NCBI GenBank assembly: GCA_963749535.1
Contig: CAVVNF010000002.1
Location: 1 to 40,329, forward strand
Direction of reading: 5' to 3'
DNA from: Chersky-299 sp963749535
GTDB lineage: Bacteria; Actinomycetota; Thermoleophilia; RBG-16-64-13
Length of the DNA: 40,329 bases
Within the stretch, counting starts at the first letter, position 1. The number at the start of each line of letters is the position of its first letter. A model generated the notes under the pieces. That model ran no database searches, was not told the DNA's origin, and worked only from the letters and a program-made list of their open reading frames with translations. The position numbers and the translations under genes are program-made. Positions 8,291 through 18,222 of the stretch are shown here, piece by piece.

Positions 8291-9789
8291 GTGCCTGAGT
8301 CGCTGGCCGTGAGCGGGGAGCTTCAGAGACGCCGCTGGCGCGCACTTGCGATAGCCTCTATCGGCACCTTCATGGTCCCGCTGGATGCCAGTATCGTCGC
8401 CGTGGCTCTGCCGGCCATGGGCCCGCCTCTTCATCTCAGCTACACACAGGCCTTGTGGGTGCAGGCCGCGTATCTGCTGGTCACCAGCGTGCTCCTTATC
8501 CCTGTGGGACGGATCACCGATTCCAGGGGACTTGTGCGCTACTACTTGCTCGGGACGACCATTTTCGGCTTGGGCTCTGCGGCAGCGGCGCTTGCTCCGA
8601 GTGGGAGCTTTCTGATCGTCGCGCGTTGCATCCAAGGGGTCGGCGGCGCCTTCATCTTCTCCACGTCTGCGGCTATCGTGACCTCCGTCTTCCCGGCCAA
8701 AGAACGCGGCCGAGCATTGGGCCTCAATGTGATGGCCACGTATGTCGGCCTGACCGCGGGACCTCCCATCGGCGGGCTGATCGTTTCGCACGCCAGTTGG
8801 CGTTGGATCTTCCTCATCAACGTACCCATCGCGATCATCACTCTGCTTGTGGGCTGGGTGCTTGTCGGAGCCGAGCGAAGGGACCGGGAAGCCGCGCGTT
8901 CTCTGAGTGGCCGCGGAGGCGGGGGGCGGGACGCCGCTGCGGACGGCGAGGCGGGTCGATTTCTTGGGAGCGGGGCTCTTGGGCGCTTTGCTCGTGGCCC
9001 TTTTCATACCCTTGACCTTCTCGCCTTTCTGGGGTTGGCACAGCGCGAAGACCATCGGCCTGCTGGTGCTGGCAGTGTTGTTCCTGATCGCGTTCATCGT
9101 CACCGAGAAGCGGACCCGAGATCCTGTCTTCGACCTCGACCTTCTCCGCCATAACCGAACGTTCGCGGCTGCCAACTCGGCTGTCTTCCTGAACTATGTG
9201 GCCGTGTTCGCCGTGACCACGCTTACTGCCGTATTCCTCCAGGTGGTTCACGGCCTCTCCCCTCAGAGGGCGGGGCTTATCCTGCTCGCGCAGCCAGTAC
9301 TCATGGCTGCCCTCTCCCCCTTTACCGGCCGCCTCTCGGATCGCGTAGGGTCACGCCTTCTCGCGAGCGCTGGGATGGTTCTCATTGCCGGCGGAATGGT
9401 CCAACTGGGCTTTCTCTCCACCTCGCTGGGTCGTGCGCTGATCGCGTTGGGCACGATCGGCGTGGGTATGTCGTTGTTCAGTGCACCCAACATATCCGCG
9501 ATCATGGGCTCCGTGGAACGCTCGCAGTTGAGCGTGGCTTCGGGCTTCCTCAGCACCATGCGCTTCACAGGCCAGGGCATCTCGATAGCGGTGCTCGGTG
9601 CCATCGCCGCGGCGAGTCTGGGTGCTGAAGGGGGACGGGTCATACTTGCTGGGCGAGGCGGCCAGCAAGAGCAGCGCCGCCTTCTTTGCCGACGGCTACC
9701 ACCTGGCGATGTTCGTAGGCGCGGGGCTCGCGTTCGTGGGAGCGGCGATCTCTCTTCTTGCCAAGCCGGCCGCCAAGGCACCGGGATAG
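8291..9789 (+). CDS. MFS drug/organic-acid transporter, 14-TM (DHA2/EmrB-QacA) type, two frame breaks
   Basis: About 498 aa after two one-base corrections; start GTG 8291 with GCGAAGGGA upstream. The first segment shows TM1 (IGTFMVPLDASIVAVALPAM), motif A (GRITDSRG), motif C-like GLTAGPPIGG and SHASWRWIFLINVP, all typical of the DHA2 family. The frame changes at a run of six G (8930-8936 region): with five the join reads SGRGGGGTPLRTARRVDFLG. It changes again at GGGGG (9628-9632): with four the join reads GAEGDGSYLLGEAAS. The C-terminal helix and stop at 9789 then fit. It is an inner-membrane proton antiporter or uptake carrier, probably for the pathway substrate or a toxic product. It is downstream of IclR-1 and may share its control. 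Confidence 0.87.
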
Positions 9790-9929
9790 CAGACGCGGAA
9801 GACGTTGCGAAGGCGCGGCGAGGTGCGCGCCTACCCGAAGGCCGTTCGTCCGGCGAACCAACCACGATTCTTGATATGTTTGCTGCACAAGCTCGGGCGG
9901 TGGACGACGAGCGATAGGTCTCTTCAAAC

Positions 9930-10610
9930 TTGACTGTCAAGGCGGTGCTCGACGTGTACACTCTGCGGCTGTACCAAGATCTCTTCGCGCCCAACGCGGC
10001 ATCGGTTCCGGATCTCGAGGCCCAGCACAGCATCTTGTATGTGCATGAGGGCTCGGCGATAGTCAACGGGCAACTCCTGGAGAAGGACAGCGCCGTCTAC
10101 TGCCGCGACGTGATGCCGGTGACGGCCGGGCCGGACGGAGGCTCGATCTGGCGCTGGGAGCTCGTGCGGTCGACCGAGCCGAACAATCTGGCCAGGGGTG
10201 AGGGTATACGCTCTCGCCTGCGTATGTCCCGCCACATCAGGATGTTTCAGCTCGTGCCCACCTCCAAATGGCTGTTCCGGCTGGACTCCATCATGAACAA
10301 CCAGGGCAGCACCGGCCTCCACTCTCATCCTGGTTCGGGGATCCGCTGCATGATCGAAGGACATCTCCGCGTCGAATCCGAGAAAGGCGAGTGCGCCGAC
10401 AGCTGGAAGCCTGGTGACCCCTGGTACGAAGAGGGCAGCTATCCTCTCGTCTCCACCTCAGACCCGGGGGAAACGGCGACTTTCCTCCGCGGCATGGTCC
10501 TGCCCCCCGAATACGCCAGGTACCCAGACACCGCCGTTTGGATCGAGGGCACCAAATCCTGCAAGTCGGATTGGAAGAGCTACGTGCAGAGCGTAGTCAC
10601 GCTGCTTTAG
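9930..10610 (+). CDS. Bicupin-domain protein of unknown function
   Basis: 226 aa; first candidate start is TTG 9930, without a clear ribosome site, so the N-terminus is uncertain. Two cupin-like halves are visible: an N-terminal half lacking histidines (SILYVHEGSAIVNGQ, about 30-60) and a C-terminal half with a metal-type motif (STGLHSHPGSGIRCMIEGHL then KPGDPWYEEGSYPL, about 125-175). Only the second half seems able to bind a metal. Cupins of this sort are isomerases, decarboxylases, dioxygenases or sensors. It follows the MFS gene after 140 bp on the same strand and is convergent with the bis-MGD oxidoreductase. No specific function is assigned. Confidence 0.75.
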   Translation: MTVKAVLDVYTLRLYQDLFAPNAASVPDLEAQHSILYVHEGSAIVNGQLLEKDSAVYCRDVMPVTAGPDGGSIWRWELVRSTEPNNLARGEGIRSRLRMSRHIRMFQLVPTSKWLFRLDSIMNNQGSTGLHSHPGSGIRCMIEGHLRVESEKGECADSWKPGDPWYEEGSYPLVSTSDPGETATFLRGMVLPPEYARYPDTAVWIEGTKSCKSDWKSYVQSVVTLL

Positions 10611-10634
10611 GCGAAGAGTGGGAGCCCGTACCGG

Positions 10635-10657
10635 GACGCGCGGCAAGCCCGCGCGTC
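10635..10657. terminator. Hairpin between convergent bicupin and bis-MGD genes
   Basis: GACGCGCGG (10635-10643) pairs with CCGCGCGTC (10649-10657) with a 5-nt loop, in the 130-bp gap between convergent genes. It could end transcription from both sides; no T-run is present. Confidence 0.55.
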
Positions 10658-10740
10658 GACCCTAGGATTTCCGCCGCATCAGACAGTCCCTCTTGGTATT
10701 CCAACACTTGTTGGGTGCCGCGTGACCGGCCTCGGCGCGC

Positions 10741-12891
10741 CTACTTGTATACGCGGCAGAGGGTACCCCGCAACGGCACTGAACCGCAGATCGCCTCTCG
10801 GGGCTGGTCCATGTCGAGCACGACGTTGACATTGGAATCGAAGCACCCGTGCTCGGGACCCGGCCGCTCAGGGAACCACCAACCGTATGAGGCGCTCACC
10901 ACTCGGGGATCCACGCTGTCCGTGACCCGAGCCTTGAGCGTCACTCTTACGCCTCGCACTCTGGCCGTCTCGAGCCAGACCCAATCCCCCTCAGCAACAC
11001 CCAACCTCCGCGCCGTCTCGGGATGGATGTCCAACTCGGGATCCGGGCGGTGATCCCTAAGTGTCTGCACCTGTCTGCCTTCGGAGGTCATGTACTCGAT
11101 CTGCCGGGCACCGGTGATGAGAATCAGTGGATACTCCTTGGCCAACTCGGGCGTGCTTGCCTCGCTCTCCGGGGGCTCGACGAATCCAGGAAGCGGGTCG
11201 TAGCCGAAGTCCTCCAGACGACTGGCGCGGAGTTCCACCTTACCTGACCGCGTATCGAAGCCACTCGTCTCATATTTCTTGTAGACGCGAGGGCTCTGGA
11301 AGTAACCGATGCGTTTGAGGTCGGCGAACGTGAGGCCCATGCCTTTGACCATCCAGTCGTAGCACTCAGCGGGGCTATCCCAAGGGATCCTCTCCCTGTC
11401 CGCCCACGGGATGCGCTTGACCAGCTCGATCACGATGCGCAGGTCGTCCCACGCCTCGCCCAGCGGCTCTACGCACTTCTGGCGAGTCGCTATGTAATCC
11501 GTGTAGCCGTCGTCGCAAAGCTCGTCGCGCTCTAGCCACGTCGTCGCCGGAAGCACCCAGTCCGCCAGTTCGGCGGTGGGGGTCATGAAGTAGTCGGCCA
11601 CCACCAGCAGGTCCAATTTCAACAACGCGTCCCGGAAGCGCTGCACGTCCATCGTGTTGACCAGCGGATTGCCCCCCGAACAATAAAGAGCCTTGAGCGG
11701 GTACGGTCGACCTTCGCTCATAGCCTCCATCGCCAGCCCCGGATGTACGAAGATGAGGGTCGGCCCTCCGCAGAATCTACCCTTCGAACTCGATATCAAC
11801 GGGAACACATCGGCGCCGATGCGTCGGTCCTCGACCTCTGGCGGAGGCTTGGTGATGCCACCGCCGGACAACATGCCGGTGGGCCAATACCCGGCGATCT
11901 TGGGTGGCAATAGGTTACCGCCCTTCACGTCGATGTTTCCGGTGATCGCGATGAGATCGATTATCGCGCGGCTGCTCTGGGTGGAATTGATGTTCTGATC
12001 CATGGCCACCCGGTGATGAGCCACGGCGGGTTTCGTGGTGGCATAAAGCACCGCAGCCTCGATGATCTTCTCGGCGGGAAGCCAGGTCAACTCCGCGACC
12101 CGCTCGACCGGGAACTCACCGGCTCGTTTCGCGAGGTCGTCGAAGCCGACGCACCACTTCTCTACGAATTCACGGTCGAAGAGACCGCGCTCGATGATGA
12201 TATTGATCATGCCCATGACCAGGGCGGCGTCGGTACCAGGCCGGATCTGCAGCCAGATATCGGCGTCCTCCGCCAGCTTGGTCCTGCGGGGGTCCACAAC
12301 GATCAGTTTCGCTCCCGCGATCCTCCCACGCAGCAGATCTCTTCCCCTGGGCGGATGCGACACCAACGGATTGCCTCCGATGATAAGGATGCAACCGGCG
12401 TTCTCGTAATCGGGGCCTTTCTCCATGGTGATCGAGGTGCCGATGGTGACATTCTCCGCAAGGAGCGAGGGGGCGTAGCAGATGTGAAGATCGACGCTGA
12501 TGGCGTTTGGACTCCCAAGCGCATATGGCAGGATCGAGGCACACCCACCCGCTCGAGGGCCGGTGCCCCTCATCGCCGAGATGGCCTCAGCCCCATAGCC
12601 ATCCTTTACAGCGGTGAGCCCCGAGGCAATACCGTCGAGCGCGGTCTCCCACGAAACTCTCTCCCACTTCCCCTCGCCTCGCTCGCCAACCCTTCTTAGC
12701 GGATAGAGCAGCCTATCGGGATGGTAGAGGCGCTCGTGCTCAGCCTTGCCTTTGATGCAAATATAGCCCTTGTTGTTGGGATGGTCGCGATCGCCTTGGA
12801 TCCGGAGAACCCGGCCGTCCTCCACATGAACCAGTACTCCACATTCGGCATGGCACGCTTGGCATACCGTCCTGATGATGTGTGCGCTCAC
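10741..12891 (-). CDS. Cytoplasmic bis-MGD molybdo/tungsto-oxidoreductase (DMSO reductase superfamily)
   Basis: 716 aa from GTG 12891; no strong ribosome site, but the [4Fe-4S] motif starts nine residues in, which leaves no room for a Tat signal, so the enzyme is cytoplasmic. CQACHAEC plus GYICIKG gives the N-terminal cluster ligands. The superfamily body follows (GGNPLVSHPPRGRD, KLIVVDPRRTKLAEDADIW, DWVLPATTWLERDE) and the C-terminal pterin-binding barrel (about 590-716). The probable metal ligand is Cys in HICYAP. By length and blocks it resembles the acetylene hydratase/PhsA-like branch, but the Asp that follows the second cluster Cys in acetylene hydratase is His here. It is last in the OYE-3/SDR/OYE-1 operon, 208 bp after OYE-1. 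Reaction unknown: a hydration, dehydroxylation or redox step on the same substrate is plausible. Confidence 0.9.
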   Translation of the reverse strand: MSAHIIRTVCQACHAECGVLVHVEDGRVLRIQGDRDHPNNKGYICIKGKAEHERLYHPDRLLYPLRRVGERGEGKWERVSWETALDGIASGLTAVKDGYGAEAISAMRGTGPRAGGCASILPYALGSPNAISVDLHICYAPSLLAENVTIGTSITMEKGPDYENAGCILIIGGNPLVSHPPRGRDLLRGRIAGAKLIVVDPRRTKLAEDADIWLQIRPGTDAALVMGMINIIIERGLFDREFVEKWCVGFDDLAKRAGEFPVERVAELTWLPAEKIIEAAVLYATTKPAVAHHRVAMDQNINSTQSSRAIIDLIAITGNIDVKGGNLLPPKIAGYWPTGMLSGGGITKPPPEVEDRRIGADVFPLISSSKGRFCGGPTLIFVHPGLAMEAMSEGRPYPLKALYCSGGNPLVNTMDVQRFRDALLKLDLLVVADYFMTPTAELADWVLPATTWLERDELCDDGYTDYIATRQKCVEPLGEAWDDLRIVIELVKRIPWADRERIPWDSPAECYDWMVKGMGLTFADLKRIGYFQSPRVYKKYETSGFDTRSGKVELRASRLEDFGYDPLPGFVEPPESEASTPELAKEYPLILITGARQIEYMTSEGRQVQTLRDHRPDPELDIHPETARRLGVAEGDWVWLETARVRGVRVTLKARVTDSVDPRVVSASYGWWFPERPGPEHGCFDSNVNVVLDMDQPREAICGSVPLRGTLCRVYK

Positions 12892-13032
12892 TATTCGGAC
12901 ACCGCGTTTCTATTGTTGGGCAATGCCACGCACGTTACCATCGGCCGGTCGGCACTGTCAACGAATTCGCGGGGGGCACCTCACCCCTGGAGCGCCGGTC
13001 ATCCTAACCGCCGGCTTCACGACCAGGTTAGA

Positions 13033-13059
13033 GGCCGGGGCGCGTGACGCGCCCCGGCC
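13033..13059 (-). terminator. GC-rich hairpin after OYE-1
   Basis: Perfect 12-bp inverted repeat GGCCGGGGCGCG / CGCGCCCCGGCC with loop TGA, in the gap between OYE-1 (stop at 13100) and the bis-MGD gene. No T-run follows. It may terminate part of the transcripts or protect the upstream mRNA. The rest of the 208-bp gap shows no gene. Confidence 0.6.
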
Positions 13060-13099
13060 GACCCGAAGGAGGGTCCAATCGAACAGAAGAAGAACTGAG

Positions 13100-15190
13100 T
13101 CACACCGCCCGGCCGGCGACGAAACCGGCGGCGATGGCATCCATGATCAGGTGAGGCTCGTTGCAGTCGCCTATGGCGTGGATCTCTGGCGCTTTACCCT
13201 TCAGCGCGTCCGCCAGGCTGGTGTCCGGCTTAAGAGGCAGCGTCACTAGTACGGTATCGGCCTCGATGGTCCGACGACTTCCGTCCTTATTGGTGACCAC
13301 CAGGCCTTGATCGGTCACCGCTTCGTACCTCACCTCAGTGAGGACCTCGACGCCCTTCTTGGCAAACCAGGGCAGAAGCAGGATCCGCTGCAGCATCGGG
13401 ATCTCCATACCCACTTGATCGGTCTGCTCGGCGATGACCACCTTCCTTCCCCGCTTGACGAGGAACTCGGCCGTCTCGCAACCCTGGATGCCGCCCCCGA
13501 TCACGGCGACCTTCTTCCCTACAGGCAGCCACATCTTGGTTACCCGACCCAGTCGCTTCGGCCCAAGCAGTTTGAGCGCCAGCTTGGCCCGCTCGCGCAG
13601 CTCGGCGCCCGATAGTACGTTCTTCCCGTCTATCCCCGGGATGTCGATGGTGCTCGGCACGCCGCCGACGGCGAGCATGATGACGTCCGGCTTCACCTTG
13701 TCGGCAAGCTCTGGCGAGAACTCTTTGCCGAGCTCCAACTTGACACCCAGCTTCGTCAATTGATCTTCGAACCACCTGACCAGGTCGGTGAAGTCGAAGA
13801 TCTCGGTCCCCTTGACCAGGGCGGCCATATTGACCAGTCCGCCAAGCCGCGATTCTTTTTCGTACAGCGTGACGGCATGGCCTCTCATGGCGCTCACCCT
13901 GGCAGCCTCCATGCCGGCCGGGCCGCCACCAACGACTACAACATTCTTGCGCTGCGCCGCAGGCGCGAACTCGCTTTCGCAGCCTCGTCCGATGGAAGCG
14001 TTCACCATGCAGGCGAGCCCGTCGTACTCGGCCATCCGCGTTTCGCACGTGATACAGGCCGTGCACGGACGGATATCGTCCGCTTTGCCCGATGCCACCT
14101 TATTGGGATAGTCGGGATCGGCGAGCAAGCGCCGTCCCATAAGGATGAAATCGGCCTTCCCAGCCTCGAGTATCTCCTCGCCGATCTCCGCGTCCAGCCT
14201 GCCCACTGCTGAGACCGGGACAGACACCACTTTCTTGATAGCTTCCGACAACGGGGCCACGGCCCAGCCGGGGGCCACAGTCATCGTCTGGAGCTCCTTC
14301 AACATGGGCTTGGGCGGCTCCGGGTAGAACACCTGCTCCGCCGTCGCGATGCGCCAGTAATCGTTGTAGCCGTCCGCCGTCACGTTGAAGTAGTCGGCTC
14401 CGGCCGCTTCGATCATCTTCGCGAATTCCTGGGCTTCTTGCATCGTCGTGCCGAGAGGATCGCCGAACTCAGCTCCCTTGAGCTTCATCCCGAGTATGAA
14501 GTCGTCGCCTACGCGTTCACGGCACAACCGCATGATCTCGCACACGAAACGGCATCTGTCCTCAAGGCTGTTCCAGCCATACTCGTCCTCGCGGTGGTTA
14601 TAGACGCGGGACAGGAAGCTATTGATGAGGTAGTAGTGGTCGCCGTGCAGCTCGATGCCGTCGAATCCGGCAGCCTTGGCCCGGACTGCCGCATCCGCGT
14701 AGCGGACGATGATGTCCTTGATCTCCGGGACGGTGAGAGCTCGGACCTTCCAGGGGAGACCGAGGAAGAGCTTCTGCATCTCCTCTTCGCTCAGAGCGGA
14801 CGGAACATGCGCCTCATAGTCGAGATGCTGCCCGTTGGGCGGGAAGTAGGCGTTCGGCCCGAGGTGGTTTATCTGGAGGATGATGGGGCAGCCGTGTTTG
14901 TGCGCAGCGTCCGCTATTCTGGCCAGTCCGGGGATGAAGCGATCGTGGAATATGGCGAGGCTGCCCTCTCGGTAGCCCTCCTCGTCCACGATCGTCTGCT
15001 CTACGATGATGCCGCCGACCCCGCCCTTTGCCAGGGCTCCATAGAAGTCGACACTGTCCTGCGTGACGGTCCCATCTGTGAAGTCCGCAAAGTTCATGTC
15101 TTGCGGCGTCTTGACCAGACGGTTCCTGAACTTGACCCCCCGTATTTGCATCGGTTCGAACAGCTTCTCAAAGCCTTTCACGTCCGCCAT
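13100..15190 (-). CDS. Fe-S/FMN/FAD enoate (2,4-dienoyl-CoA) reductase-like flavoenzyme, OYE-1
   Basis: 696 aa from ATG 15190, chosen for AAGGAGAGAAGG upstream; an in-frame GTG nine codons earlier is less likely. Residues about 1-370 form the old-yellow-enzyme TIM barrel (FEPMQIRGVKFRNRLVKTPQ, ILQINHLGPNAYFP, GIELHGDHYYLINSFLS, with the HGDH substrate pair). A Cys motif then binds a [4Fe-4S] cluster, spaced C-x2-C-x2-C-x11-C. Residues about 405-690 contain two dinucleotide folds (VVVVGGGPAGMEAARV for FAD, VAVIGGGIQGCETAEF for NAD(P)H). Enzymes of this build reduce C=C bonds of enoates or dienoyl-CoAs, or oxidise amines (TMADH). It is 43 bp behind the SDR. It is very similar to OYE-2 and less so to OYE-3. 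Substrate unknown. Confidence 0.92.
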   Translation of the reverse strand: MADVKGFEKLFEPMQIRGVKFRNRLVKTPQDMNFADFTDGTVTQDSVDFYGALAKGGVGGIIVEQTIVDEEGYREGSLAIFHDRFIPGLARIADAAHKHGCPIILQINHLGPNAYFPPNGQHLDYEAHVPSALSEEEMQKLFLGLPWKVRALTVPEIKDIIVRYADAAVRAKAAGFDGIELHGDHYYLINSFLSRVYNHREDEYGWNSLEDRCRFVCEIMRLCRERVGDDFILGMKLKGAEFGDPLGTTMQEAQEFAKMIEAAGADYFNVTADGYNDYWRIATAEQVFYPEPPKPMLKELQTMTVAPGWAVAPLSEAIKKVVSVPVSAVGRLDAEIGEEILEAGKADFILMGRRLLADPDYPNKVASGKADDIRPCTACITCETRMAEYDGLACMVNASIGRGCESEFAPAAQRKNVVVVGGGPAGMEAARVSAMRGHAVTLYEKESRLGGLVNMAALVKGTEIFDFTDLVRWFEDQLTKLGVKLELGKEFSPELADKVKPDVIMLAVGGVPSTIDIPGIDGKNVLSGAELRERAKLALKLLGPKRLGRVTKMWLPVGKKVAVIGGGIQGCETAEFLVKRGRKVVIAEQTDQVGMEIPMLQRILLLPWFAKKGVEVLTEVRYEAVTDQGLVVTNKDGSRRTIEADTVLVTLPLKPDTSLADALKGKAPEIHAIGDCNEPHLIMDAIAAGFVAGRAV

Positions 15191-15260
15191 TACCCTTCTC
15201 TCCTTACCTTCGACCACGCGTTCGTCGTTGCCGGATCGTCATGTGTCGCCGCCGCGATGC

Positions 15261-16070
15261 CTACCACATGCTACCGCCGCCTTCTACAAGGAGCGTCTGG
15301 CACGTGATCATGTCGCTGTCTTCCGACGCGAGGAAGACCGCCGGCCCGGCCATGTCTTCCGCGACTACATTCCGCTCTTTCAGGGCCTGCGCGTTCCTGC
15401 GTATCTCGAGGAACTCCGGTGTCTCTGAAATCAGATCCAGAGCGGCTTCGGTCATCGCGAACCCAGGCGAGATCGTGTTCACGCGGATGCCGAACTCGCC
15501 CAGTTCCTTGCCCAGCCCTCTCGTGAAGCCTATGACTCCACCCTTGCTCGAGATGTAATGGATGAAGCCTGGGATCCCCTCGAAGAAGCTGGTGGAGCCG
15601 AGGTTGATGATCTTGCCGTAACCCTGCGGCTTCATGTAGGGAAAGACCGCGCGAGCGCAGAACCACTGTCCCTTGAGGTTGACCGAGTGCATGTGGTCCC
15701 ACTCTTCGGGAGTCCACTCGTTGAAGGCTTTCCAGCCGGTCTTCGCCATCTCGCCTTTAAAAGCAGCGGCATTGTTCACGAGGATGTCGATCTTGCCGTT
15801 CCAGGCTTCCGCAACTTGTTTTGCCATTGCCTCACATTGCGCGAGATCGGTCACGTCGCACGCCACGGCGATCACCGTCCCGCCCCCGTCCTTGATTTCC
15901 GCGGCCAGCACGGCCGCACCGGCCGCGTCGATGTCCGCCACCGCCACCTTGGCCCCCTCCTCCGCGAAACGGATGGAGATGGCTCGGCCGATACTGTTGG
16001 TGCCTGCACCGCCCGTAACGACGGCCACTTTGCCCCTGAGTCTTTGCGCAGTCTCTGGCTTCAGCTTCAT
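15261..16070 (-). CDS. SDR-family oxidoreductase
   Basis: 269 aa, start ATG 16070 with GGGAGGTAAGAA directly upstream. It shows the coenzyme motif TGGAGTNSIG (about 20-29), a DIDAAG segment at the end of the second strand that favours NAD(H) through its acidic residue, IDILVNNAA, the catalytic YISSK, and a C-terminus ending EGGGSMW. This is the usual length and order of a classical SDR. It should act on a hydroxyacyl or alcohol/ketone intermediate in the cytoplasm. It is sandwiched between OYE-3 and OYE-1 in one operon, an arrangement reminiscent of an SDR paired with OYE-type reductases in bile-acid (bai) operons; that parallel is inference only. Confidence 0.92.
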   Translation of the reverse strand: MKLKPETAQRLRGKVAVVTGGAGTNSIGRAISIRFAEEGAKVAVADIDAAGAAVLAAEIKDGGGTVIAVACDVTDLAQCEAMAKQVAEAWNGKIDILVNNAAAFKGEMAKTGWKAFNEWTPEEWDHMHSVNLKGQWFCARAVFPYMKPQGYGKIINLGSTSFFEGIPGFIHYISSKGGVIGFTRGLGKELGEFGIRVNTISPGFAMTEAALDLISETPEFLEIRRNAQALKERNVVAEDMAGPAVFLASEDSDMITCQTLLVEGGGSMW

Positions 16071-16162
16071 TTCTTACCTCCCTGGCTGCAGGACGCAGAT
16101 TGATATGCATATAGATGAATGCCACAGGCGGCTTTGTAGCCGACGCAGCGTTTCCTGCTCCC

Positions 16163-18115
16163 TTACATGCCCATTGCCGCGTCGAAGGCCTCGTGAATAG
16201 AGTCGTACAGGATCCTCGGCCGCAGGACGTCACCGACGACGTGGACCTCAGGCGCCAGTCCCTTGAGCTCTTCCACCGTCTTCCCGCGGGGCTTGACTCC
16301 GAGCGCCTGGACTATCGTATCCGCCAGTATCTCGGCGCGCTCACCATCGGCACCTACCACGGTCACCGCGCCATCCTTCACCGCTTCCACCGTGGTATCG
16401 AGCCGGACATCCACCTTGTCTCTTCCAAGGAACTCCAGGAGCATCGTGCGGTTGCACGGGTTGAAATCCGCGGCCAGTTCCGACTTCATTTCCACGATCG
16501 TCACCTGCTTGCCCTGCCCCGCGAGGAAGAGAGCGGTCTCACACCCTGTGGTGCCACCTCCCAAGATGACCACCCGCTGCCCCGTTGGAGCCCCGGCTGT
16601 GACCGCTCCGGCCCAAACCGCCCGGTCCTTGCTCAGACCTGGGATCGAAGGCCAGAACGGCTCCGCTCCAACTGCAATGACCAACTCGTCCGGAGCCTCA
16701 GCTTTCACCGCCGCGGCATCCGCATGAGCCCCCAGCCGGACATCGATGGCCGAGTCCTTTACCTGCTTCGTCATGTAGTCGAGCAGCCTCTTCGCATCGA
16801 GCTTGAAGGGTAGCCCCGAAAAGGCCTTGAGGTTGCCCCCGAGCTTGTCTTCTTCCTCGAAGAGAACCACCGTATGACCACGTTCAGCGGCCACCAGAGC
16901 AGCCTCCATACCGGCCGGGCCGCCTCCGACCACCACGACCTTCTTCTTGCTGCGTGCCGGCGGATATGTGAAGTAGTAGTCCTCCTGCCCCGCGACCGGG
17001 TTCACACTGCACCTCACCGGGAGGATGTGGCCCACCCGCATGGTGCACTCGTTACAGCGAATGCAGGGTCTGATGTCCGCGCTTCGACCCTTCATGGTCT
17101 TCTTGGGCAGAGCGGGATCGGCGATCAACGGTCGGCAAAGTGCCACCATATCTGCCTTGCCGTCAGCGATCAGTTGGCCGCCGAATTCCAGGTGTGGGAT
17201 GGCGCCCACGACAGCCACGGGCTTCTTCACCGCCCGCTTGATCTCCGCCGTCCGCTCCGCATTCTCCCCGTACTCCAGATAGTCGGCGCACAACGTGTAC
17301 GGATAGGTGGTCGGGTCGCTGATCATGCCGCTCGAAACCTGGAAGGCATCTACCTCGTCGTCCATGATCTTCGCAAACTCGATGGCTTCCGGGAGCTCGA
17401 GTCCGCCCGGGACTAGGTCGGTCGCGCTGAAACGGTATTCGATGGGAAAATCTTGCCCGCAGACTTCCTTGATCCTGCGGCACACCATCATGGGAAAGCG
17501 CGCCCGGTTCCGGATGCTCCCGCCGTACTCGTCGGTCCGCTGGTTGGCCAGCGGAGAGATGAACTGAGCGAGCAGCCAGCCGTGACCGCCGTGTACCATG
17601 ACCATGTCGAAGCCCGCGTTCTTCGCCCGGAGTGCGGCCGCGGCGTAGTTGTCCGCCACATGGTCCATCATCTCGGGCGTCATCTCTTCTACCACGACTT
17701 CGTCGCGCCGCCGGTCCTCAGCGAACTTGCCGCGCATGCCCGACGGCCCGATGGGGTTGCCTTCGATGAGGTCGGGGATGGCCTGGCGTCCTCCATGTTG
17801 AAGCTGTATCGAGGCGATAGCCCCGCCCCGCTTAATCGCATCCGCCAGGTTGCTGAGACCGGGTACCACCCATTCCCGGCCGAGGTTGACACCCGCGGCC
17901 TGAGTGAAGGCTTTCTCCCAATCGATCGGGCTCTCGCCCACAGTCACGATCCCGGCTCCGCCTTGGGCTTGAGCTCGGTGGAACTCGATCAGCTCCGGTC
18001 CGACTGACTGGTCGGCTCGCGCAAGGGCGACCACCGTCGGGGCCGCTTCTATCCGATTCTTAGCGGTAAGCTTTCCTATCTTGATTGGTTCCCACACCGC
18101 TTCCCAATTGGCCAT
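16163..18115 (-). CDS. Fe-S/FMN/FAD OYE-family flavoenzyme, OYE-3
   Basis: 650 aa, start ATG 18115 with GGGGAGGGGG upstream. It has the same architecture as OYE-1 but is clearly more distant: TIM barrel (WEPIKIGKLTAKNRIEAAPT, IASIQLQHGGRQA, MVMVHGGHGWLLAQFISPL), Fe-S motif PCIRCNECTMRVG with C-x2-C-x2-C-x11-C spacing, FAD fold (VVVVGGGPAGMEAALV), and NAD(P)H fold (VVILGGGTTGCETALF). Its barrel is closer to the 2,4-dienoyl-CoA reductase/TMADH core, with HGGH as the substrate-binding pair. It is first in the operon OYE-3, SDR, OYE-1, bis-MGD enzyme, and opposite TetR-1. It probably performs a reduction or oxidation early in the pathway. Substrate not identified. Confidence 0.92.
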   Translation of the reverse strand: MANWEAVWEPIKIGKLTAKNRIEAAPTVVALARADQSVGPELIEFHRAQAQGGAGIVTVGESPIDWEKAFTQAAGVNLGREWVVPGLSNLADAIKRGGAIASIQLQHGGRQAIPDLIEGNPIGPSGMRGKFAEDRRRDEVVVEEMTPEMMDHVADNYAAAALRAKNAGFDMVMVHGGHGWLLAQFISPLANQRTDEYGGSIRNRARFPMMVCRRIKEVCGQDFPIEYRFSATDLVPGGLELPEAIEFAKIMDDEVDAFQVSSGMISDPTTYPYTLCADYLEYGENAERTAEIKRAVKKPVAVVGAIPHLEFGGQLIADGKADMVALCRPLIADPALPKKTMKGRSADIRPCIRCNECTMRVGHILPVRCSVNPVAGQEDYYFTYPPARSKKKVVVVGGGPAGMEAALVAAERGHTVVLFEEEDKLGGNLKAFSGLPFKLDAKRLLDYMTKQVKDSAIDVRLGAHADAAAVKAEAPDELVIAVGAEPFWPSIPGLSKDRAVWAGAVTAGAPTGQRVVILGGGTTGCETALFLAGQGKQVTIVEMKSELAADFNPCNRTMLLEFLGRDKVDVRLDTTVEAVKDGAVTVVGADGERAEILADTIVQALGVKPRGKTVEELKGLAPEVHVVGDVLRPRILYDSIHEAFDAAMGM

Positions 18116-18222
18116 CTTCGAACCCCCTCCCCAAACGATTGTTCAAGACTTTTCCCGAATCTGCTCTTGACTCTATGCCGAAAGTGTCTCACCACCACCC
18201 CCCAGAACCCCAAGGAATTTAT

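Noticed and set aside
5012..9789. Programmed frameshifting in the SDR and MFS genes
   Set aside because: No slippery heptamer with a downstream structure is evident, several unrelated genes show the same single-base pattern, and one base restores each frame.
10741..12891. Naming the 716-aa protein acetylene hydratase
   Set aside because: The catalytic Asp after the second cluster Cys is His here, so only the wider branch is supported.
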